A DNA stretch of 64,000 bases, taken from Adineta ricciae. Lineage: Eukaryota > Rotifera > Eurotatoria > Adinetida > Adinetidae. The notes below the pieces were generated by a model that did not search any database, was not told the origin of the DNA, and was given only the letters and a program-made list of their open reading frames with translations. Location of the stretch: assembly GCA_905250025.1 (NCBI GenBank), contig CAJNOJ010000018.1, positions 496,001 through 560,000 on the forward strand, given 5' to 3'. Made by a program: the position numbers and the translations under genes. Below, one piece after another: positions 38,473 to 48,137 of this stretch; position 1 is the first letter of the stretch, and each line of letters opens with the position of its first letter.

Positions 38473-40723
38473 ATGGAATCAAATCAAGTGCAAATGTATC
38501 AAATTTCCAAGGAAGGCCAAGAAATGAATAAAGGTAAGTCAAAACTCCTCTTGAATCTCACTCATATGGATTGCATTTAAAAACAGATAGTGTAGTACTC
38601 CGAGCTCTTGCTGCAGATCCAAACCGATATAAGCCGTTAGCACAACACGCACCTACATCGGAAAACCGACCACCGCCATCACAAGCACCAAAAACTGTTT
38701 CTAGTGAACCTGTACCAACATCGATGTATACACTCGAGAGTCGATATCGATCAATACCTGAGAAAGTTTTACCGAAAACAACAGGACCACGAATGTACTA
38801 TATCAATTCAGAAAACGAACAACGGGAGCCGAGTCCACCGTTGACAAAAGAAGGTATGCTTTGTTTTTTTAAACTTCACTGATTGTAAAAAGTAATCAAT
38901 GTAATTGTTGTTAGAACGTGACATACCAATGCCTAGAGAAAAAGAACAGAAACCGCTAGCAACTGTTTCTCTTGAACCACAAGTCATTTCACAGCCTATT
39001 CTTTATTCTATTATTGGAGATAAACGTGCGCCTATCCACAATGAACAGCCAACTCCAGTTTCAGCTCCAGTTCCAGTTCCGAACGAAATTCCTCTACCTA
39101 TACTCTATACAATAACTGGTCAAGTCCAACGACCAACTCTTCAAGGCGATAAAAATCTTGTGCCCATGGCCTCATCGCCCACAGATAGATCAGCAATTCT
39201 TTATTCGATAACTGCAAATCCCAAATCAAAAATCATCGTCGAAGATCCAAGCAAAGCAGTGCCCGTCGTCCCAGTACCACTCACAAAGACTGCGTCATTG
39301 TCATCTTCAACAGTACCGAGTTTTTATCTCCTCGTTGGTCAGCCACACATTCCGTCGAGTGTTCCTCAGCCTCTAAAAGAAGTGCCATCACCTCAACAAC
39401 AGCCAGTACCAATTCTATACTCAATTGTTGGCCAATCGCGCGTTCCATCGAACGTTCCTGAGCCTTTAAAAGTAGTGCCTTCACTTGCACGACAGTCTGC
39501 ACCGATCCTCTATTCCATTGTTGGTCGTCCAACCGTGGTACCGCTTACAAAAGAATTAACAACAGTGAATTTAATTCCACCAACAGAACATGTGAAAGCT
39601 AGTTCAAGTGAATCTGCACCAATTTTGTATACTATCGTGGGTGAAAAACATACTCCAGCTGATATTCTAACGGAACAATCTCAACCACCGGAGCCAATTA
39701 AAAAACAAGTAAATAATTCTACTCTCTATACAGTCATAGGTGACCCTAAAAAGCCTCAGACAATGGTACTACCTCAAAAACCTCAACAACAACCGCTTCT
39801 ACCATCACCACCGCCGTCCAAACCAACATTCTATCCATTAGTTGGCAAACCACATTCACCGACACGTGAAACTATTGAGAAGCATCAAAAGTAAGACTAA
39901 TCATCTTCGATTTACTTGTTATATATTGACAAAATCTATTTTCTTCTCTACTCGAATAGGCCGTTGATGCGATCAAGAATACCATTACCACAAATAGGTA
40001 CTACTCGACGTCGTAGTATCGAACAAGAATCGGCACCTGAAGCTGACCCAGCAGATAATAGTCCTCCTCGACAAAAAAAACCTCGTCAAAGACGATTAAA
40101 AGGTTTCGTTTCGCACGCAAACTTCAACATTTAGTTCAGCTTGAATTTTCGTATATTTTAGAGCCAGTAAATCCTAGATCAGAAATCATCTTTATTCCAC
40201 TCGCCGATCAAGATCGTCCACGAGTTCAAAGACAACCTCGAGCAGTACCGTGGCAAACAAGTCCCGGAAATCTTCATCGCCGGCCACATCAGATTCCTCA
40301 ATATGATCCACTTCAACTACCAGATTACATTTCTCCCTATGCATATTATCCATCCAAGCCATATCATGAACGAACATGTCATCCAACTTCACTACCTATT
40401 GTCAAATCTCGACGCCCTGAACGTAAATCACGGGCGCAAAATGGTGAATCGCCTCCTCGATCTGATCGGAAACATTTATCCGAGCCATGGGTGCCTCATT
40501 CTCTCGTAAAAATTCCATTCTTCGTTTTAAAGATCTTTCTTCATAATTCTTCTACTTATAGGACAGACAACCCACAGATAGAAAACGTCCACCACGCACA
40601 TGGGATTATGAGAATCATAGCCACACAGATATTGATGATGACTATTATGAACCGGACGCATTTTCGAAACACCCAAGCTACCGCGGACATCGAATAAGAA
40701 CACCATGGGTGGCAGTTTGGTAA
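38473..40723 (+). CDS. Proline-rich protein with nine LYSIVG-type repeats
   Basis: The first exon (38473-38533) begins MESNQVQMYQISKEGQ. The main exon (about 38915-39891) carries nine copies of a short hydrophobic motif with consensus [IT]-[LF]-Y-[STP]-[IV]-[VIT]-G. Examples are ILYSIIG, ILYTITG, FYLLVG, ILYSIVG (twice), ILYTIVG, TLYTVIG and FYPLVG. They lie about 90-115 nt apart between Pro/Val/Lys-rich spacers. Related but looser SMYTLES and RMYYINS occur upstream. Downstream exons are basic and Arg/Pro-rich (RRRSIEQES, PRQKKPRQRRLK), then Tyr/His/Pro-rich, ending RTPWVAVW. No signal peptide, membrane segment or known domain is seen. The regular short beta-prone elements in a disordered chain suggest a multivalent binding or assembly role, but that is inference. 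Confidence 0.8.
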
Positions 40724-40784
40724 TTGACAGTGAACTTTATCTGATTTTTTTAATACGTATGATATATTTTCATTTAAAAAGACA

Positions 40785-40790
40785 AATAAA
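40785..40790 (+). terminator. Poly(A) signal of the LYSIVG-repeat gene
   Basis: AATAAA, 62 bases after the stop codon and 35 bases before the stop of the convergent EF-hand gene. Confidence 0.55.
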
Positions 40791-40824
40791 TGCTTTTACT
40801 ATGAAACTATCATTTGCCTTGACT

Positions 40825-41117
40825 TTATTTTTTCACTATAAAGTTTTTGAATTCTACAAAGAGAATATAACTTACAATATGGAATGTGAAAGAAAGTAGT
40901 TTCCATTACCGTCAAAAGTAATCTTTCTATCGTTATCAGTGTCGAGCCGTTTGATTAAACCTTCGATTTCTGATTCTGCCAATTGTTTGGATATTCCCAA
41001 CATTTCTTGCATCGGTATATAGTATTTTCTCAATTCGTCAATTGTAATTGCATTATCTTTATTTGTATCCAACTTATCGAATTCTATTCGTAGCTGTTCG
41101 TCACTAAGCGCAGCCAT
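40825..41117 (-). CDS. Small EF-hand calcium-binding protein
   Basis: Two exons, 40910-41117 and a 29-nt last exon at 40825-40853, give 78 residues. EF-hand 1 has DTNKDNAITIDE and EF-hand 2 has DTDNDRKITFDE. Both have Asp, Asp/Asn and Glu at the calcium-coordinating positions 1, 3, 5 and 12. The second loop is completed only by splicing: GAC-G from exon 1 plus AATTC from exon 2 gives the Glu-Phe that closes the canonical site, then ends KNFIVKK. Without the tiny exon the loop would look broken (FDGNG). A helical linker joins the hands. The protein resembles calmodulin-like or polcalcin-size sensors; its target is unknown. Confidence 0.85.
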
Positions 41118-41537
41118 AACGATCAATATTAGTATAATGTATACATTTGAAACGAAATGATATATTTTTATCTACATTCGTTACGCATGACAGCTTTTTG
41201 TTTTTTCGATAGCACATTTGGCAAAGCCTTTACCGTCTGTTTCTGTGCAGAGAACAAGGACAAGCACCGATTATTGTTTACTGCTATCATAAATACAGTT
41301 ACTTATTTATCTCGAGGTGAGCTAGTTCACACAAGTTATTTTAAAACAAGTGATGAATATTAATTGTAATTAGTGAAAATTCTTTTTTCGCATGAGAAAC
41401 CATTCTACTAGCCATGAATTTTAATAACTTTTCAGCTAATTGCCAACAGAATTGGTCTTATCATTGTAATTCATGGATCATATTTTCCTGAAACAATATT
41501 CGTTTTCAACAGTCTCACTGGAATCATTGAGATGTTC
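41118..41537. other. Spacer between EF-hand gene and YRDC
   Basis: It contains the EF-hand gene promoter and the YRDC 3' end. Short plus-strand open frames here have no recognisable motif. Confidence 0.4.
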
Positions 41538-41543
41538 TTTATT
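41538..41543 (-). terminator. Poly(A) signal of YRDC
   Basis: AATAAA on the minus strand (TTTATT on plus), 24 bases past the YRDC stop codon. Confidence 0.5.
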
Positions 41544-41566
41544 TTATTGAATACGAAAAATACATT

Positions 41567-42229
41567 TCATAAAACATCTGGCTGTTCTTGTAAATGACAA
41601 TGATCTTTTAAATATCGAACAATACGTTCACAATCGATACCATGTCGTTGTATGTGAAAATAGCTCTTTTGTGATAGATCTACAATCGTTGATCCGCGTC
41701 GATCATTCGATGCTAACACACCAGCATCAACAACTAAGTCCAATTGAGGCCATAACGATTGAAATTCTTCGATAGAAATCGAACTTGGATCATTCGAATA
41801 GTTAGCACTAGTTAATGCAATCGGTTGTTTCAAACGTCGAGCTAAATCGATCATAAATTGACAATCAGGTATACGAATTGCGACATTAGATACATTTGGA
41901 TTGAAATACGATGGCAATGATGCTTGTCGTTCAAACATAAGAGTAACTGGACCAGGAAGTAGATCTCCGGTAGATAATTGTTCTTTAGTTAATGTTGGTT
42001 TTGACCATGTTAAAACATCATCAATATCACCAACAGCTATTGCTAATGGTTTAGTGAATGATCGACCTTTGATTTCATATATACGACGAACTGCTTGTTC
42101 GCTACTAACTAAAGCAGCGAACCCATAAATAGTATCAGTCGGCACTGCAATAACACCATTATTTTGCAGAATAGTTATGCATCGATCGATGAGATCGATT
42201 TCATTGATGGAAACGATATTATTCGTCAT
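41567..42229 (-). CDS. YRDC: Threonylcarbamoyl-AMP synthase (YRDC/Sua5)
   Basis: This enzyme makes threonylcarbamoyl-adenylate from threonine, bicarbonate and ATP for the t6A modification of ANN-decoding tRNAs. A single uninterrupted exon codes for 220 residues. Signature motifs are NNGVIAVPTDTIYGFAALV (the PTDTxYG nucleotide site), YEIKGRSFTKPLAIAVG (the KxR/KP site), LLPGPVTLMFER, IALTSANYSN and STIVDLS. The protein stops after the YrdC domain and lacks the extra Sua5 domain, as in animal YRDC. The start lacks an obvious mitochondrial presequence. It is one of two intronless genes in a window where nearly all others are split. Confidence 0.95.
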   Translation of the reverse strand: MTNNIVSINEIDLIDRCITILQNNGVIAVPTDTIYGFAALVSSEQAVRRIYEIKGRSFTKPLAIAVGDIDDVLTWSKPTLTKEQLSTGDLLPGPVTLMFERQASLPSYFNPNVSNVAIRIPDCQFMIDLARRLKQPIALTSANYSNDPSSISIEEFQSLWPQLDLVVDAGVLASNDRRGSTIVDLSQKSYFHIQRHGIDCERIVRYLKDHCHLQEQPDVL

Positions 42230-43535
42230 GTTTTTTGTCTTGATTTAAGGTCACTTAGTATATATACTCAGTTAAAGTGAAACAATCATCTCGACATTTG
42301 CTGACGCAATGGTGAAATTCCGTTTCGCAATATTTTTATATAGCATCACGTTCGATTCTCGGCTATAACCATGCATTTTCTCACACGATTGTACATTGAA
42401 TTTTGCTTGGCTTCCTTTCTGTTAGTTTTTTTTTTCATTTATCCAATAACTCAATGAAAAGCGTACTTTTCGTCTAGGGGTCGCTCTCGAATGATCATCT
42501 TCCACAAAGAAACAATCGATACGTTTTTCTTCCCTGAAAATACATCATACAACTATTTGCTCAGCTCATCAAGTACAATAAATACTTCTCAGTATATCTA
42601 TTATTTGATCTGTTACATCATACAGTAATTATTCAACGTTTCCTTTCACGTTCTTTCAGCCAGATTGCATCTGCAATACACCAGATAATTCCAACAGAAC
42701 ATTTTTTTCAACTTATCATGATGTCCTTCCAATCACGGTTAGAAAACAGTTCACAACAATCGTTCGGCTATACACTCAAGATCATATTTACACAAACTCG
42801 TCATGTTATTTCGAGAGTATTTCTAATAACATGGACATGTTTTTCATCGACTACATGTCATAAATGGATCACAGTGTGACAGTTACTTGAAAAACCTGCT
42901 GTGTTTCTCAGATAAGCAACTGCTAAACTGCAAGCTTCTTGACAAAATCCGTCGCGATTGTTACATGTTCTAGCTAACAAATTGGAAAATGCTGTATGAA
43001 TTTATATCTCGTGCTCTTTATTTTGTTTTCTTTTGATGTATGGAATGCCTATGCCGAGAAAAAGGTCAATGTCTATCTGCTCATCAGCAAGACTAGTGAA
43101 GTTATCACATTGTGAGATTGCAAATGACTATCACATTGTTGAGAATTGTGTACATGATACAATCATCAGTCAACTTGCTAATTAGAAGTGAAATGAACTT
43201 CACGTATATATCTATCTTGTCGAATAAATAAAAGAAGTGTCAGATTGATGAAACAAGATTACTAAAAGATGAAGAAGAATCTTTTTTTCTTCTTCTTTCT
43301 CATTTTAATAGAAAAAAAATAATACTAATACTAATGACATTTCTACTTCACCTAAAGAATAGCTCCTACAATTACAAATAGCTCGTCAAATGATGATTAT
43401 AATAGCGTAAAATAAGAATGTCGTCGCGTTAAATTGATAGATGAATCAACAGATTTTCTTCTTCTGNACAGACGAGCACCACTACACAATCCATTGTCTG
43501 TGCATATAAATACGTTGATATAGGCCTAAACGTAA
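42230..43535. other. Intergenic, contains a single-N gap at 43467
   Basis: I see no gene or repeat in this 1.3 kb. The N at 43467 is probably a join between assembled pieces. The right-hand piece starts just before the block duplicated at 60558. Confidence 0.5.
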
Positions 43536-46500
43536 AGAATAAGAGCTATGAAAACAATTAATTTCTGTTCGACCAATTGATTTTTCAATCAGACAAGTTT
43601 TATCGTCAACAGTTGTTTTTTTGTTTATACGATGAATCGAAGGTAAGTTCAATCAAATAAACTTGATCTTGAACATAGACAAGAATCTAATTTAACATTC
43701 GAATCTGATTTCTATCGATCATATTCATATTATTAAGATAGAATATGCTTGACAAGTCTTTTCATCTTTCTTTTCTGCGTACGTTCTCTGTTTTTTCTTC
43801 ACTCTTTTAACCTGATAAGATAGATCACATTCATTAACATTCTCTCATTTGATTTTTAGCACGATTGCTGATGAGAATATGAATGCATACTTCATATGTA
43901 GAAACGGACAAGAAGTGTCTTGGACGGCAGTTTGTGATGGTCGAAGTCAATGTTTGGATGGTTCAGATGAACGTAATTGTAAGTTTTTCTTCTCGATGAA
44001 TAATCTATTCAAAAGAAAATCATATTATAAGAAGTTTCTACTAGTTGATTATGTAATAGAAACATTGTTTGTCTATATCATTACAATGCATTAGGACAAG
44101 GTTTTCTTTCCATGCCGCGTGTTTCCTATTTCTATTAAAGAAGACAAATTAAATTTTCTTTGTAGTCGATTCTTCTTTTCAATAGAATGAATACGAATGT
44201 ATTTATAAATACTATTTTCAGGTTATTGTCAAGGTGATGTTTATGCTTGTTTGCAAGGAAATAATGTCAGTTGTCGAATAGCATGTCCCACTTATGGACG
44301 AGTCACTTGTTTAACATATCAAAACACACTTGCTTGCGAACAGTATCTTCGAGAACGTAGTAAGTTCGTCACGTCGAGGAGTCTTTTGGTGAAAAGTATT
44401 TGTTTACATTTTTTTTGTTATCTAGGTAGTACACTCAATCCTGATATTCATTCCGCCGGTGATTCATCCTTATCATCATACAATTTCGATGCACTTCGCT
44501 ATTCGGGTAAAGCACATAAGATATGTCTGTGCCGAAATTTGACTGTATTTTTCTCTGTTTAGCATTACTCGCCGGCGGTATTCTACTTTTCGTTTCACTT
44601 ATTTCCTTGCTTATTTATATTCTTCGCAAACGTCCTCAGTTGTTGTTTCTATGTACAGGCAAATTATTCACTACGAGTTCGAATCGAAAACCTACACATC
44701 GGTCAGCGTTGGAATCGGCTATTCTTCAGCAACATCAATTAACTCCATCGTCAAACGTTCCTCGTCAACGTTATACTCCAGCACCCGATATAAATGATCT
44801 CCCCCCGTCTTACTACGCAGACCGAAATCAGATGTCAATAAATGATTGTTATGAACCGCCACCGTATCCTGGTCCACCTCTATTTTCTTCAATACAACGT
44901 ACTGATTCGATTTATTATGAAACGATAAAGACACCATCCATATCAAATTCAATGTCTATGCTACATCCGATGCCTTTACCTGAGCCACGTACCTTTGCCA
45001 ACGCTCGCACACATCGTGTATAACAAAAAAATTAGCTAAACAAAATGAAAATTTTACGATCGTTTTTTGTCTATTATTTGAATATATATCATAAGAAAAA
45101 AAATACGACAGATTTTTTTTCTTTTCTTCTATCGAGCACCACCTCCAAAGAGACGACCTAATACACTAGATCCAGCACCGCCAGCCGGTGGTGGTTGTTG
45201 AAATGGGGGGTAGTTTGATGGAGGTGGAGGCGAATAATTTGGCGGAGGATAGTTTGACGGAGGTGGTGGAGAATAGTTTTGCGGAGGATAATTTGGTGGT
45301 GGATAGTTTGGTGGTGGATAATTCGCTGGTGGTGGAGGTGAGCTTGGATGTGGAATATGATTCCAAGCAGATCGAACTGGGTCTGAGCGTGGAAAAAGGT
45401 GAAATAGAAAGAAGTGTAGGGCTTATAAAGGAGTAATTGTCAATTACCGGTAGATTGTGGATGAAGATAGTTTTCGATGCGATTCCAAGCATTTCCTATA
45501 GCAGGAGAAGGTGGGCGATTTTGATCACTGGCGTGTGCTGCAGCATTCCAGACATGTGATACGGCAGAAGCAGGAGCTTTACACAAAAAAAGATTCTTTT
45601 AATAAAAATAGTTAACACAACTGAAAATGTACTTGTTGTGTGTGGAGGATTTGCATGAGAAGCAGCATTCCAGACATTAGAAGCCGCAGAAGCAGGATCT
45701 TGTCGAACGAAAAATAAAGCAAAAGCGCTGAATCGTAAAATATAAAAGGCAATGCGAGATTACTCGTATGTGAAGGATTTGCGTGAGAAGCGGCATTCCA
45801 CACATGTGATACTGCAGAAGCAGGATCTTTTTAAACAAGAAAAGAAAGTTTCAATTCTAGACAACAGAAAGCAATTTAAGATTTACTCGTATGTGAAGGA
45901 TTTGCGTGAGAAGCAGCGTTCCATACATGCGATACTGCAGAAGCAGGGTCTTTTTTAAACAAGAAAAGAAAGTTTCAATTCTAGACAACAGAGAACATTT
46001 TAAGATTTACTCGTGTGCAAAGGATTCGCATAAGAGGCAGCATCCCACGCATGTGAGACAGCAGTATGTGGATCTGAATAGATGAAATATTAAATCTCAG
46101 ACATGAATTTTGTTAATATACTACATTTACTACTCTATGATATGTTTTTATATAGTAAATATGTGATTTCTATTGATGGACACATGATTGTAAACATCAT
46201 GTCTACATATCAATCGTCATTAGTGAGATAGTAGCGTTTAGTAAACTAATATAAATATAGACGTGTCAGCATATGTTAGTTTTGTTCTAACATGTCATAA
46301 TGCTATTAAATATATGCGACAAGACCAAAGAATACCTGCTGATGGATAACTGGCAGATCGTTGTATCGTATTTGGATCAATACCAAGTTGACGAAGAATG
46401 TTGTCGATAGGTACTGTATCTAGAATGACAACAGAAATGTATGCAAGCGATTGTTTCATAATTTTTCAGTATGTGTATGAAAATAAGTTTCATACCGGGG

Positions 46501-47000
46501 ACATTGTAAAGTACTGATTGACCGGAAGCTTGACCGGCAAGTGGTAACGACGATACACTTGACCCATAGGCTCCTAAACCCGCAGGTTGATTTGGTGTAC
46601 AGACACATGTTAATGGTGTTCCATAGATGGATGATGGAAGTGTGTTTGGTTGTCCATTTTGCAAGATTACAACATTTGGTTGAGACTGACCTAAACCACC
46701 GTAGTTTGGTTGTATCGCTGTATGTGGATTATAAGAAACAAGAGAAGAAGGAAGAAACTAGAAATGAACGTGTAGGCAGTCATAGATCTTCCGATCAATT
46801 AGTGCACAAGTCCTTACTGAAGATTGAATTGGTTGATTGCCTAGAAGTTGGTTGATATCTGTACGACCGCCTATTTGTTGGTGTGGAAGATGAACACCAG
46901 GTGCTGTAATAAGTTCACGTTGAACACGAACTTGTGGTGGGCCATATTGCACAATAACAGGCCGTGTTTGTATTTGACTGGTAGGTGGTAAACGCTCATA
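43536..47000 (+). repeat. Segmental duplication, copy 1
   Basis: This block, which carries two convergent genes, recurs in the same orientation at 60558-64000. The offset is 17,020-17,022 bases (for example stop codons 45023 and 62043, and 45129 and 62149). In lines compared by eye there are about two to five differences per 100 bases plus small indels, in introns and exons alike. The right end of the homology may lie beyond about 47000, because copy 2 leaves the window. Confidence 0.95.
43632..45023 (+). CDS. Single-pass membrane protein, LDLa-like ectodomain, PPxY tail (copy 1)
   Basis: Exons at about 43860-43978, 44222-44359, 44426-44506 and 44564-45023 join in frame. The ectodomain starts with an LDL-receptor class A-like module ending CDGRSQCLDGSDERNC, which keeps the calcium-site acidic residues. 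The usual first and third cysteines are absent, so one of the three disulfides is missing. A second Cys-rich segment, CQGDVYACLQGNNVSCRIAC, follows. A transmembrane helix lies at LLAGGILLFVSLISLLIYI, then a basic stop-transfer and a cytoplasmic tail with two WW-domain ligands, LPPSYY and PPPYPG. Such tails recruit Nedd4-type ubiquitin ligases. The 5' end is unclear: the MNR exon at 43632 carries no signal peptide, and an upstream exon may lie beyond the N at 43467. Confidence 0.75.
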
Positions 47001-48137
47001 GAGAATACGTCGTTGTCGTGGCGGCACTGGGAGCCATCGTTCGATAATAACGTCTTGGGGTTTGGGAGGTAGGGGTGGATATTGTTCAATCACTACTTGA
47101 CGTTGTGGTTTTGGGCCAGGTGGCACAATTTTATCAATCACAGTGGTACCTATTCGGATATAGATGAAATTCTGATTATGTAAATTTGTGTGAAAGTATG
47201 TGATTATTGACCTTCAGGTGCTGGCAATGGTGGTGGACGCTAAAACAATTCAATTGGATACATTATGTTAGAAAATATAATATTATGAACGAACTTCGCG
47301 AATGATGACAGGTGGTGGAGTTGGTGGTGCGGGCGGCGCGCGTTTGATGACCTATGGAAAGTAAATGTACTAGCTGTTTATTCAAAAATTTCTTTCTTAC
47401 AATTGGTGGATCGGGTGGTGGTGGTGGTGGTTGTTTTTCTCGAACAATGATCGTTCCACCAACGGGCGGTGTCGGTGGTTGTAAATATCTTACAAAAACC
47501 TATAATAACGAATAGGAGAAATATTTCGTGATTGATCGTTGCATACACGTTGTTTGTAGACGACATCTTCTTGTGGTGGACGCTGTACCACTCGTGTATT
47601 TGGATCACGTTTCATATTCTACAAAGATGTAGAAGAACCTTTTTTTGCCTTCTGAGAATTGACAAGTAGAACATGATTTACTTCGATATCAGTATCAAGT
47701 TGTTGTTGATTTACGTTGGGCGAAATTAGATGTGTAGGAGATGTTGAAGAGAAGTTTATTGGACTTGATTGTTGGTTGTAAGGTGAAGTATTATAGTGGT
47801 CTGTTGGAGGTATGATTGGCGGCGACGCTGGGTTGTGGCCGCCAGTCAACAAATTCGTTAAATGATGGTCTGCTTGAGGAAAGGATACTGATCGATGAAG
47901 GGCATTCGGTGGAGAACTAGTAGGATTGAAACCGCCACTACCGCCGACGAAATTCAGCGGTGGTGAAGATGTTGGTGGTGGATAAGTTGCTGATGAAGTT
48001 CCTAATCCTGATGAGTTATTAGGCGGAGGAGCTGCGGGAGTGGCATTGGCCTGTTGATCACCAAGCAAATGTCCATGACCAGACTGTTGAAGCCAACTGA
48101 TCATTGACTGATCATTTGATACGTCGTGCAATGGCAT
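45129..48137 (-). CDS. Proline-rich protein with tandem mini-exon repeats (copy 1)
   Basis: At least 13 short exons are seen. The N-terminus (MPLHDVSNDQSMISWLQQSG) is followed by Pro/Ser/Asn-rich disorder. A Pro-Val block comes next, with IIVREKQPPPPP, VIKRAPPAPP, VVIEQYPPLPPKPQ, VIIERWLPVPPRQRRI and LYERLPP. Then Gln/Gly/Tyr-rich sequence with LTCVCTPNQPAGLGAYG. Then an array of exons coding about 21 residues each, consensus [DN]P-x-[ST]AVSHVW[ND]AASHANPSHT: 46011-46073, 45887-45949, 45764-45826 and 45633-45698. A 129-nt exon (45448-45576) holds two units. The last exon has NYPPP/NYPPQ repeats and ends GGGAR. The start at 48137 is the first in-frame ATG of its exon; an upstream exon is possible. 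No known domain. Convergent with the PPxY protein gene, 105 bases between stops. Confidence 0.75.

Noticed and set aside
41157-41363. Plus-strand open frame between the EF-hand gene and YRDC
   Set aside because: It begins without a clear ATG context and its translation shows no domain, signal or conservation that I can recognise.
45188-45436. Plus-strand frames opposite the NYPPP and mini-exon region (also at 62190)
   Set aside because: These are antisense reflections of the repetitive proline-rich gene; acidic Val/Glu/Asp repeats are just the reverse complement of Pro/Asn/Tyr codons.
45600-46080. CRISPR-like spaced repeats
   Set aside because: The regularly spaced similar units are exons with splice borders in a eukaryotic gene, not short palindromic repeats with unique spacers.
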